Assembly (NCBI GenBank): GCA_030704615.1 | Contig: CM060733.1 | Location: 9,796,001 to 9,860,000, forward strand | Length of the DNA stretch: 64,000 bases | Reading direction: 5' to 3' | Origin: Takakia lepidozioides | Lineage: Eukaryota; Streptophyta; Takakiopsida; Takakiales; Takakiaceae | In this document: positions 54,905 to 64,000 of the stretch, piece by piece | Numbering within the stretch: the stretch's first letter is position 1 | Layout of the letters: every line of letters begins with the position of its first letter | Notes under the pieces: model-generated | Database searches by the model: none | Told to the model about the DNA's origin: nothing | What the model saw: only the letters and a program-made list of their open reading frames with translations | Program-made: the position numbers and the translations under genes

Positions 54905-57900
54905 ATGAAGAGAGTGAGAGGAATGGAAGAAATCAGGGTGAAGAGCACCACAATCCTGCAGAAACAAACGATTGCTACTCCACAGGCGGTACAGTTACTG
55001 AAGGAGCTGCGATTGCAAGGATTGCAAAGCAAAGATTGGACATTGCACCATAGACAGTACATGTTACAATTCTTGCAGAACTTTGAGCCAAGGACAGGAG
55101 CAACAACGGTGAAGGGAGTTGAATTAGTAATTACTCCCCTATACCTACAGCAATTGTTTCGATTGCCAGCAGGTCAGGTGCATGTGGAGGAGCACATGGC
55201 AAGACTGCAAATAAGGGACTTATTCCAAGAAGGGAGTTTCTTTAAAACTCAGGGTTATGCTTGTACCAAGGCCGTGTACCCAGGGCTAAGGGAGGTAGGC
55301 CAGGTATTGAACGTTCTGTTTGCCATGAAACAGAACCAACAGTATTTGAGCAGATCCTTCACAGAAGAAATACTCAAAGCCCTGAGAGGAGAAGAGGTAG
55401 AATGGGCGGACATAATGTACAACGCATTGGTAGACGAGATGAAAAGATTACAGGGTACTGCCCCAAAGTCTCCTATCATAGTGTCTGGCCCAATCATTGC
55501 TCAAATAATTCTTGATTCTGGCATACTTGATGCGCGAGAAAGAAAGGAGATGAGAGTGTTTGAGCCAGAAACCACTGCAATGGAAGAGCAAGGTTCTTCA
55601 CACAGTGAGGGTGGCCTGGCAGGGCAACCCGAGAATAAGAGACAGAGGCGGGGAAAGACTGTAGTGGCGGATCCACTGGCTTCACGGAATCCGCATGATA
55701 ATGTTTCCCAAGTTTTTGTGCAGGAAGGGGCACAGCAGCACAGAGAACTGCTATTACTGGAAGCAGGACCTTCAGAGAGGGAAGAGGAAGTTATTTCAGT
55801 ATCACAGCCATCACAGCCAGAGGATCGGCTTGTCACAAGGTTACCACAAGTTGTCTATGCAGTTCAACCAGAAATAATTGATTTAGAAAAAGAAGGGTTA
55901 GATATTCCCACTACAGAACAGGTGGTGGCAGAAATTGAGAAGGGGGACCTTCTCTATGAATATTCTGGTATGGTCAAGGACACAGTGATTCCGGAGGTGC
56001 AACAATTGTCCAGGGGAAACCCTGCAGTGCATATAATACACACACCTGTGACGGAGGTACCACAGGTAGAATGTCAAGACACTGCAGCACCGGTGACGAA
56101 TGAAGTGGTTCAGGAAGAAAATCTAGTGGGGCAATGGCCTGAATGGTTTGTAAGGCATCACACTGTTGAGGATCAGGGAGAACAGCAGCAAGCTCAGCAA
56201 GATGACCCTCAACAGGCTATGCTTATGAGTTCCATAAGCAGGACACTGAATTTGTTGGGTACTTATGTCAAATCCCATGTTCCCACTACTCAATTGGCAG
56301 CTTTGAGGGAGGAACTCAGGAAAGAGTTTGAGGCTCGACTTGCCACAGAGTGTGCAAACAAGGTCGATGAAGATGTCACTCTCAAAATGCAGCAAGACTT
56401 GGAGAGTACAGAAGCGGCTTTGCAATTGGCCAAGGAACAATTGATTGAGGCAGGCCTCGCACAAAACCACTTGCACGAAGCACATAAGCAACAACTATAC
56501 CAAATGCAGGTGAAGCATGAAAGCAAGTTGCAAGAAGTGAATGCACTACATATGGAGTTGCAAACAGTGCATGACAAGATGGCCATACAATGTGCTACAC
56601 TCACAACTATGCTTGACCAATCTACAAAAGAAATAAACAGTCAAGCGGAAAAATGTACGAAGGCAGAGGAAGAGAATGTTGAGCAAATGAAACTCATTGT
56701 CGATATGAAGAATACAATCTGTCGCAATGAGGATACTTTCAAGCAATACAGGGAGGTTGAAGCTGACCAAGAGAGGCACATCCTGGAGTTGCAACAAACG
56801 GTCATGGCCAATAGAAATGAAATCTCGGTCACTAACAAGGCTTGGAAGGAAGCCAATAATCTGCTTGCTGCCTATGCGAATTTGGTTAAACCTCATGCGA
56901 AGCGCATGGAGGCTTTACAACAGCAGTTAGATGTGTACAAACTCAGAGAGGAGCACACTCTCAGAGGAACCACAAGCAACTTGGTGGATAACCACCTTAT
57001 GCAGGTCTGGTTAGTACAAGGGCCAGTGGAGGGCAAAGCACCACGAAAGCTCACCCAAAGCGAGATGAATGAGCTCAGGCTGCAAGTGCAGAACATTGCC
57101 ACAACTACTATAGACAATGTCTATAGTAGGATAGCAGAGTTACAGGAGGATGTAGATGGCCTGCAGACTCAAGTGGAGGACCTCACTTCAAATATCGACA
57201 AAAGAGTCTATATACCTGAGGAACAGCTAATGGCTTCTTATTTACAAGCCAGAACTTTGGCTTTTCAGTCTTCTTCACAGGAGGTGCAGGAGATGCCAAT
57301 GGTACAAGAGCCAGTACCACCAACACCACAACAAGTCACTGTACCTGATCCTGTTGTTACTACAACCACACCACAGCCACCACAGCCTGAGGTATGGGGC
57401 AATGCTGCTTTTAACCCACCTAAAACTCCAGCTGCAAAGGAGTACAGTAGGGCTATGATTATGCCCTTCAACCAAATTCCCATTATATTAGATTTGGCTT
57501 GGAAAGAAATTAGTCCTCCGCAGTCATTGGCACATTACTATCAAATCATGCACATTTGGATGCCAGTGGCAACTAGGACTCAAGTTCTTCCGAACAATCG
57601 ACCAATTGAGGATCATCACTTTGCACAGTACTGGCATGAGGCAGGTACCATGTTGAAGGAATTAATTGCCTTCCAAGTTGTACATGGATTCATTTATACC
57701 AAGACCAAGGAGGTAGCAAGTATTGTCATGGGATGCGGGTTATACTACGCTTGTTTTCTGGTACGTTATCACATTGAGCAGCACAAGATGCAATCGCGCT
57801 TTCTGAGTTATTCCAGTGGGGATCATTGGGTCTTACCTTCAGTGCCACCTCATATGTACCTATATGAGGCAAAAGTTATGATACAAAAGGATTCTCAAAT

Positions 57901-58048
57901 TCGTTCATGGTTTCATGCGGCCTGGAACAATTTGTCAACCGCAGGACGTCACCAATGGCGACGTGCTTTTTGGGCGGGGGTCGCAAGCCGCGACGGCTGG
58001 GCGTCGCAAAACCCATTTGCGGGCGGCAACGCCCAACAACCCCTGTGA
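54905..58048 (+). CDS. Long third ORF of the Athila-like element, coiled-coil protein of unknown function
   Basis: Open for 1047 codons from ATG 54,905 (1089 from 54,779), surprising in an element whose pol is full of breaks. The N-terminal ~220 residues (SKDWTLHHRQYMLQFLQNFE, GVELVITPLYLQQLFRLP) resemble a globular domain often seen in plant transposon-linked proteins (start: core strand, then a GVE-x-ITP-LF-LP line). Residues ~230-450 are acidic and of low complexity. About 490-760 is a long heptad coiled coil (ESTEAALQLAKEQLIEAGLA, QTHDKM-like repeats). A Pro/Gln linker (VTVPDPVVTTTTPQPPQPEV) follows, then a C-terminal globular part (HYYQIMHIWMPVATRTQV, GCGLYYACFLVRYHIEQHK). No signal peptide or transmembrane span is evident, so it is not an obvious envelope. 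The last ~35 codons lie in GC-rich repeat DNA and are probably not original. Confidence 0.6.
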   Translation: MKRVRGMEEIRVKSTTILQKQTIATPQAVQLLKELRLQGLQSKDWTLHHRQYMLQFLQNFEPRTGATTVKGVELVITPLYLQQLFRLPAGQVHVEEHMARLQIRDLFQEGSFFKTQGYACTKAVYPGLREVGQVLNVLFAMKQNQQYLSRSFTEEILKALRGEEVEWADIMYNALVDEMKRLQGTAPKSPIIVSGPIIAQIILDSGILDARERKEMRVFEPETTAMEEQGSSHSEGGLAGQPENKRQRRGKTVVADPLASRNPHDNVSQVFVQEGAQQHRELLLLEAGPSEREEEVISVSQPSQPEDRLVTRLPQVVYAVQPEIIDLEKEGLDIPTTEQVVAEIEKGDLLYEYSGMVKDTVIPEVQQLSRGNPAVHIIHTPVTEVPQVECQDTAAPVTNEVVQEENLVGQWPEWFVRHHTVEDQGEQQQAQQDDPQQAMLMSSISRTLNLLGTYVKSHVPTTQLAALREELRKEFEARLATECANKVDEDVTLKMQQDLESTEAALQLAKEQLIEAGLAQNHLHEAHKQQLYQMQVKHESKLQEVNALHMELQTVHDKMAIQCATLTTMLDQSTKEINSQAEKCTKAEEENVEQMKLIVDMKNTICRNEDTFKQYREVEADQERHILELQQTVMANRNEISVTNKAWKEANNLLAAYANLVKPHAKRMEALQQQLDVYKLREEHTLRGTTSNLVDNHLMQVWLVQGPVEGKAPRKLTQSEMNELRLQVQNIATTTIDNVYSRIAELQEDVDGLQTQVEDLTSNIDKRVYIPEEQLMASYLQARTLAFQSSSQEVQEMPMVQEPVPPTPQQVTVPDPVVTTTTPQPPQPEVWGNAAFNPPKTPAAKEYSRAMIMPFNQIPIILDLAWKEISPPQSLAHYYQIMHIWMPVATRTQVLPNNRPIEDHHFAQYWHEAGTMLKELIAFQVVHGFIYTKTKEVASIVMGCGLYYACFLVRYHIEQHKMQSRFLSYSSGDHWVLPSVPPHMYLYEAKVMIQKDSQIRSWFHAAWNNLSTAGRHQWRRAFWAGVASRDGWASQNPFAGGNAQQPL

Positions 58049-58190
58049 CGTGTTTTTTTGGACCGGGGGTTGCAAGCCACGACGCCAGAGCCCGCCACCC
58101 TGCCTGCACCACATTTAAAAAAACGACGCCAGAGCGTCGTGAAAACCCACGCCCGGGCGTGGTGGAGCCCGACTCCCGTGCAGTGCCATG
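57945..58190 (+). repeat. GC-rich tandem repeat, period ~88 bp
   Basis: GACGTGCTTTTTGGGCGGGG at 57,959 recurs as GACGTGTTTTTTTGGACCGG at about 58,047. Each copy is followed by TCGCAAGCCGCGACG or TTGCAAGCCACGACG. Several CGACGCC/GGCGTCG inverted pairs occur. It joins the truncated third ORF to the hAT remnant and may belong to the hAT element. Confidence 0.6.
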
Positions 58191-58565
58191 TATTTTTCAA
58201 ATGATGAAGAGGCTCGTATCAATATGTCCGAACTATGGTTGGATAGGTTGATCTTGAAATTTGGATTAACACATGCTGAAAGTGATGCAAGTAGGGCTGA
58301 GTTGCTTGAGTTTGTAAAAACCTTGATGTATGAATGTGAAAACAAATCATTGTTTGAGCGTGACAATTGTGTGGAGGCACCAATGAGTGACATACTTATT
58401 GGCCATACCTCACGCGTCTTTGGCAAATGACACTTGTGATTCATATAAGTACTGCAATTTGTGAGATGGGTTTCTCAAAACAAAATGCTATCAAAAGCCA
58501 TTTGCAATCTTGCTTGAAGTTGGATACGTTGGACGCTTCGATGCCAGTGTCATGCGGGATCAAGT
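58190..58565 (+). pseudogene. hAT transposase C-terminal remnant
   Basis: EEARINMSELWLDRLILKFG and then, after a frame break at about 58,428, STAICEMGFSKQNAIKSHLQ with SCLKLDTLDASM. The latter corresponds to the hAT dimerisation signature STA-CERGFS-QN-IK. It is unlike the hAT copy at 29.5 kb, so it comes from a different hAT family. No TIRs were recognised. Confidence 0.75.
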
Positions 58566-61058
58566 TGGATATTGGATTGGATGGCGATGTTCAAAGTTCA
58601 CACTTTCACTATCATTTTCTATTTTTAATTTCATATGATATGGTTGTGTAAAAGGTAAATTTTTTGTCAATATGTCATGCGAAAGGCATTTTCTTGAAGT
58701 TGTCTATCATCGCTGAAGGCAAAAAAAAAACAACATATCACAAAAACAGTAGGCATGACTGTTAAAAACACCCTATGGAATGCCCCCAGATGCCATTATG
58801 GCCGTGTGGGTGGCAACTCTGCCTCGCCACCACCTTGCCCACCACAATGGCATGTGGGGCCACTCCATAGTACGTTTAGGGCAGGGCAGCAGGAATACGT
58901 TTGAATACATACTTTTCAATATATCACTTGTATGCACATATAAATATTATATACAGCAATAACTTATCACCTAACCCACATCAATTGAACGGTCCATTTC
59001 CAACTGGGAATTCCGTTGAACTCTACTCTACAAATCAAGTAGATTGCGCAGTATATTTTTCTTTTTTTACTTTATTTTTATTTCGTATAAACAGGGTACT
59101 GTGTACTGTGGCCCTGGGAGAACTTTACTGGTATTTGGGGAAAAAACTTAAAACCCCGATTACACCATAAGGCACACACACCATAGCAGCAATGAGCGTT
59201 TCCAATTGAATTGCACAGTAAAATTGAGTTCAGGGTGTTTTTGGCAATACAATTATATAGCGAGGACAATTCAATTGATTTGTACGTTTTGGTATGTGAC
59301 TGACTGAATTGCAACCTTGCTTTTCTGGTATTCTCCCGCGCCTTTGCTGCCCAGGCCAAAGAGCTCAAACCAGGAAATTCCAATGAAGGGATCGCAATTG
59401 TTATGGTTCAAATCTACTGCTTATCGGGCTTGGACCCTGGAGATGTGTGAGGTCATGTAGGTAGAGGCTTAGACGAATCATGGAGTCCTACAACACGATT
59501 TCTTACAGTTGCTGTTTTGAAATCTGAAAAAGCTGTGGGTTCAATCCACACACTTTCAGTTCCTTTAAAGTCTCATATGATCACCTTACCCTTTACGTTT
59601 TGTGAATCTTCCCCTCCAAAACACATAAAGAATAAACTGCTTTCTAATGAGAGACATACAAACTGCCAGAAACAGTGCACTTGGAAAAGTCATAGCAACA
59701 GACGACAACAGGCATTACTGTTGACTAGAAAGATCATGGAAACTACATCCTTCCACTGAATCCAAACTGTGGTGGCAAGACCAATAAAAGCCCCACTTTA
59801 AAGTGAATACATGGAGCACTTGGTTACATTTGTGGTGGTGGGTCCATTGTATGCAGGCAGGTTTACCAGGAGCTTGAAGTTGCCATCCCTTGAAGCAATG
59901 TTTGGTTCTCCACCTCAGTCCACTTTGTGTAGTCATGTGGGCACCTGCGATGATCTCCGAAAGGGCCTGGTGCCCTTTTCTTTAAGCGCATCTTGTCAGT
60001 TCCTAAAACTGTGCATCCACCTTGATCTCATTTGTTAGGACTTTGCAAAAGCAATGATACACACAGTTGTATGTCCTTGTAAAGAAACATTGGTACACGC
60101 TCAGGTGGTAGAGGGCATGTCACAATCATCTTCCCCCTCATCCCTCCCCTGGATATGGTCTAGAATATGGAAAACATGCTCATGTTGTAAATATGTGCCG
60201 TATTATGTCGACTCAAGAGGAAAACTGATAGCATATCATGCTGACAATTGCCTCCTCTCATTTCTCTTCTTTCCTTCCACTAGGCATTAATAACACAATC
60301 CCGACAAATCCACCACGTCTACAAAATCTTGCTTGCTGTGAAAAGCTCCAATCCACTTTGTATGATCAGGGGTGCTGTATATGCAGCCAAAGCACTTGTT
60401 GAGTCAAAACATGTCAATATGCAAGCATACGTACCTTACATTAGGTCAATACAAAAAGGGAGGATAGACAATTTTGGAAGTAATCTACTTGGTGGTTTTG
60501 CAAACAGTATCCCATGTCTCGCACTTCAAATCAATCTTCCTACGTTCTGTGAACCCTCACCCCAAGTAACAAAGGCATCTCTGCAAGATGTTCTCACCTC
60601 AGCACTCTGAATGCGCATCCCTCGGACCCTCAAACCCCTAATAGAAAACCAACAATCCCATCTCCCTTCTACCGACACAACCCAATTCCCAAAACTTATC
60701 CCTGATATACTCTGTGGCAGAAGCTTTCTGTGTTCGAGAAAAATACACATCCGCCCGCCAAGAGAAAGGCCTCAAACTTGCTTGTAGATACTTCAAATTT
60801 TAAAGGATTTAAATGGCCGTTTGCAGACCTCCGAAGATCAAGCCAAGCAGCGACATCCCGGGGACTCTATGCCGTGTTGCCTTTCGACACCATCTGTCCT
60901 CGCGTGCCCCTCGACTCTCATAAGAACCTTCCCACAGTAAGAGCAACGTGTCGGAATCAGAGGCTCAATGGGACAATGCAATTAGACAAGGCCGCGTGGC
61001 AAAACACAAGGAGGCCCCCCTGGGCTATTTTGCAGGCAAAGCGACAGGGAGGAAGATC
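58566..61058. other. Gene-poor stretch before the esterase gene
   Basis: AT-rich. It contains a ~98-nt hairpin at 58,773-58,870, an isolated B-box-like GTGGGTTCAATCCACAC at about 59,538, and no gene-like ORF. The part from 60,730 on, with a GTG-open frame from 60,948, is probably the leader of the esterase gene. A possible acceptor (TTTTGCAG at 61,035) leaves room for an upstream exon. Confidence 0.45.
58773..58870. repeat. ~98-nt fold-back hairpin
   Basis: Arm 1 (58,773-58,801) begins CTATGGAATGCCCCCAGATG. Arm 2 (58,843-58,870), read on the other strand, begins CTATGGAGTGGCCCCACATG. Inner bases (GTGGGTGGC against GCCACCACCTTGCCCAC) can pair further. It may be a tiny MITE or a small-RNA precursor. 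Confidence 0.55.
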
Positions 61059-64000
61059 ATGGCTGCTGGTGGATCCATGCCATTTCCGAGCATCATGAAT
61101 CCATCCACGAAAAGCAAGAAGTTCTCTTGGAAAGGATCGCACAAAGGGTTTGATAATGGGTCTCAGCGGGATTCGGACAACCCAGTATCCTCCAAGACCA
61201 AGATTTCAGAAAATTCGAATTCTGCAAAGTGGAAATCGTTCAAAAGTAAGAAATTTTCTTGGAGAAGGGGATCGTCTGAGGGCTTTGGGGAAGGAGTCCT
61301 GAACGTCCCAATGGAGGCGGAAAACTCGAATTCCTTCACTCTTGGTGCCAGTGAAGAAGTCCGGCCCGAGCATCTCGTCATCCTGGTCAATGGCATCGTT
61401 GGCAGGTGATTTTCATAAGAAGATGTACAAGGGAATAATTGGGTTGAATGGGAGGGTGTGGGAAATCTTAGATGTATGCTACAAAGGGAGATAGAAACTG
61501 GGCGAGAATGTTGGATCGATCGCATCCAGCGCGAGGGTATATAGATGGATAGATAGATAGAGAGACAGCCAACGGTACTTCCGAAAACAATTCCAAAACC
61601 AAAAACCCTTCTCGAATCGTCAATCTCTGACGGGACTGTGTAAGTTCCCGCGTTAAAATTATCGGAGGTAGACAGTCTCGTGTACTAATCACTTTTAGTC
61701 TGCATAATTGGAGGCCAGACGAGCTGCTTCTGAAAAGATTATGTTATACTGGGCGGGAGAAAAAGAAGTGGGGTTCCTTCTGCGCCTCATTCATGTTGCA
61801 TGTTGGATAAATCGTGTGCGCCCGAATCTGCAGATTGCGTAAGCCGGCTCAGGAACGCCCCCATGCCCTCGTAAGGGATGTGGAATACGAAGCAGGCATA
61901 GTAGGCCATCAGACTGACGTCTGATATCAACGAAAATGTCTATGTCAAAAGCTTTGGGGCGAGCTGGCGTTCTGGGCTCCATCTCCTCTAAGCATGTAAA
62001 GTCTTAATCAGCTGATCCTGCCTTGCTTGTTGAGGATATTCCCTCAGGCAGCAGCAAAGTTGCAGTAGATAGACATCTATTAGAAGGAATTCTGCAATTC
62101 TCTGAAACCAATATATTATAAACCCCCAGTTGCTGGCAGCCAATCATTTGATAATGACCAGAGAGAGAGAGAGAGAGAGAGGAATTTGCTTGGAGGCCGC
62201 ATACAATGGAAAACAACTGCAGCCAAAGATTCATAATCTTGATGGCCTTCTTAATCTTATTGACCTCCATCCAATCATGTTTCTATCATTTTTCCCAGGA
62301 GCACTCAATCACTTGGCATGTGCCTGTGGATGCAGCGCCGAAAATTGGAGGTTTGCTGCAGAGCAATTCAAATTGAAGCTTGCTGACAGAGTTGTCGTTC
62401 ATTGTGTGTAACCATCATCCTGTCCCACTTGATTGTTTTCATTGAGTTGAAGAAAACCTTAATACAAGAGCTCTCTCTTTCAGTGCTGGGTATAGTTGTA
62501 TGCTCTACTGTTCAAACTCTCTGTAGTTGCAGCTGCTGGGTGTGTGCCAATAATTTTGAAACCCTGCAATTGTCTCTGTAAGGGATATATCCTGCAGTGA
62601 GTATGCCCATGGTCAGATCGATTGGTCATTGTGGCCAACTTTACTTTGCTCTGTTACACAGACTCTGGGTCATGTGCAGATTTTGCAAGTATGTCTATTG
62701 GAAATTTTTATAATGCACAGGGGGCTTTCTTAGAATCTTTGCTTATTGTGTTGTTTTAAGCTGATACCAGTTCTTGACTAATAGATAGTCATCTTAACAT
62801 AACTGGGAGTAATATGTGCTTTAGACTATGGATCATTGCAGGCAGTGCATCCAACTCTGCTTTACGGACCTTCAATGGCGTTGATGTCATGGGACATCGA
62901 CTTGCTGAAGAGGTTGGATTCCTCATCCCTCCCCCACTCCCCGCTTTAAGAATAGTTACAGGCCTGGTGTCTCTCACTAAGGAGTTATTTGCATTCGGCA
63001 GGTGCAAGCTGTTATAAAGGCCACTCCTGGTGTAACAAAAATCTCCTTTGTGGCTCATTCGCTTGGTGGCTTAGTTGCTCGGTATGCAATTGGTCAGTTG
63101 TACGCTCCTCCTGGTGGTCAAGATTTACTGCAGGAGAGGCAGGATTGCAACTCAGCAGATGGAGAAGTCCCAGTTGATGATAGTGAAGAAGGTGATGCTG
63201 TGGATGTCAGTGAATCAGCAGCTGTCGCTGCCTTGCATGGGAGTATGGCAGGACTGGAACCTGTCAATTTTATCACGGTTGCTACACCTCATTTGGGCTC
63301 CAAAGGGAATCAACAGGTATGATATTCTTGCACACTTCATATCATCTAGAAAAAATAGCTCCATATGTAAGACGTTCTACGCATGAAAGATTAGCAGGGT
63401 CTCAATGTATCGGCTTTTAACTCCATTGGAATGGACTTACTATGTCCATGTGCTTGTCACTGGGTTCCTACGTAATTTCCAGGGTTTAGCCCCATTGTCA
63501 CCTCTTTGTAACTGGTGAAGTCAGGGTCTGTGGCTGGCAGTATACCACTGCTGCAACATGTTGTTTTCGGATGGCAAATGGGAGTGGTTGACCCATGTCT
63601 AAAAAGACAGATCACTCCAATGTATATAAAGGAATAATAATATGCAAGTCATCGTTGTGTGCTCCATGAAGGGTTTCTGAAGTTTAACTGCTGGTCTTCG
63701 CAAGGTCCAGCTGTTGTGCAGTTGTCTCATGGTACATGGAATAACCTTGATTTAGAAGGGTCCTTAAAGCAAGCATAGTCACATCTGTTAAGGAGATGCA
63801 GAAGGTTTGTTGTCCTTGTCTACTGTTAAGTTGATGATGTGTCTGTGTGCGTGTCTCTCTCACTAAGGGGAGACTTTGTTGATTTTGCAGTTGCCTTTCC
63901 TGTTTGGGTTTTCGGCATTAGAGAAAATGGCACCCCTAATGGCTCATTGGTTCGTTGGAAGAACCGGCCGACATTTGTTTTTGTCTGATGGAGACAGTAG
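61059..64000 (+). CDS. Putative serine esterase (DUF676 alpha/beta hydrolase), 5' part
   Basis: Plant lipase-like serine esterase; substrate unknown, probably a lipid or ester. Exons: 61,059-61,405, 62,336-62,403, 62,842-62,912, 63,002-63,316, and 63,891 to beyond the window end; all GT-AG and phase-consistent. Exon 1 has a Ser/Lys-rich head (repeats of SKKFSW) and the start of the fold, HLVILVNGIVG, completed by the splice to SAENWRFAAEQF. Exon 3 gives TFNGVDVMGHRLAEE. Exon 4 carries the nucleophile elbow FVAHSLGGLVARYAIG (Ser in A-H-S-L-G) and ITVATPHLGSKG. Exon 5 gives LPFLFGFSALEKMAP and VGRTGRHLFLSDGD, as in plant homologues. The first in-frame ATG is 61,059; the frame is open further upstream from 60,948 without an ATG, so an earlier exon is possible. 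Catalytic Asp and His lie beyond the window. Confidence 0.88.
61525..61556 (+). repeat. (ATAG)n microsatellite in esterase intron 1
   Basis: Short run of GATAGATAGATAG within the first intron. A (GA)n run of about 22 bases lies in the same intron at about 62,159-62,181. Confidence 0.7.

Larger units (their letters stand above)
47600..57940 (+). mobile_element. Athila-like Ty3/gypsy element, decayed, LTRs not found
   Basis: Order on the plus strand: an upstream ORF, gag with three zinc knuckles, protease, RT, RNase H, integrase (core deleted) and a long third ORF. The IDGGSGVN protease and FLDDFS RT box are typical of the plant non-chromodomain lineage that includes Athila, whose members often carry an extra ORF after pol. 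Many frameshifts and a deletion show it is dead. No pair of LTRs was recognised, and the 3' end is replaced by GC-rich repeat DNA near 57,940. Confidence 0.8.

Noticed and set aside
57945-58251. ORFs of 80-114 codons in the GC-rich repeat
   Set aside because: Overlapping frames on both strands of a tandem repeat, with no domain.
59500-59560. Second SINE suggested by a B-box-like GTGGGTTCAATCCACAC
   Set aside because: No A box at the right distance and no tail; may be chance or a heavily decayed tRNA-like sequence.

Overview
The window is nuclear DNA of a land plant. It holds spliced genes of plant-typical families (mTERF5/MDA1-like, GDP-L-fucose synthase, ALG10, F-box, plant serine-esterase) with GT-AG introns of roughly 70-1100 bp, among plant-style LINE, Ty3/gypsy, hAT, SINE and Harbinger-type MITE sequences. 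No close species match can be made by eye. A DNMT3-type methyltransferase inside a gypsy element and the divergence of the proteins hint at a non-seed plant (fern, lycophyte or bryophyte), but that is inference.

Layout. 1-6.2 kb: a damaged L1-type LINE, then the 3' end of a related copy directly behind its poly-A tail. 7.37-7.79 kb: a complete Harbinger-type MITE. 8.87-9.30 kb: a small membrane-protein ORF. 10.4-26 kb is the host-gene island: GDP-L-fucose synthase (-), an mTERF5/MDA1-like factor (+, 4 exons, 532 codons), ALG10 glucosyltransferase (+, 8 exons, 539 codons) and a single-exon F-box protein (-). 26-29 kb is repeat-rich and gene-poor. 29.17-42.95 kb is a nest: a ~2.8 kb hAT transposon (20-bp TIRs, perfect 8-bp target duplication) whose 169-bp transposase intron received a 10.9 kb Ty3/gypsy element on the minus strand. 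43-46.3 kb is low-complexity GA/CT-rich DNA with a large fold-back. 46.3-58 kb holds a SINE, an inverted RT fragment and a decayed Athila-like gypsy element with a 1047-codon third ORF. 58.2-58.6 kb is a second hAT remnant. 61.06 kb to the end is the 5' part of a serine-esterase (DUF676) gene that runs off the window.

Most interesting system: the Ty3/gypsy element at 30,698-41,645. Its order is gag - protease - C5 DNA methyltransferase of DNMT3 type - RT - RNase H - integrase - PHD finger. It thus carries a DNA-methylation writer and a probable histone-tail reader. Its LTR arrangement is also abnormal: one complete 521-bp LTR lies inside, while the outer ends are two complementary pieces of a second LTR split at a GACA-GC-TGTC palindrome, with a 4-bp target duplication. 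This is what integration of an opened two-LTR circle would leave. LTR copies are almost identical, so the insertion is young, yet the coding region shows several one-base frameshifts, which may be real decay or assembly error.

The host genes act in separate housekeeping paths: GDP-fucose supply, the last glucosylation of the N-glycan precursor in the ER, organelle gene expression, ubiquitin ligase targeting and lipid/ester hydrolysis. Nothing suggests co-regulation.
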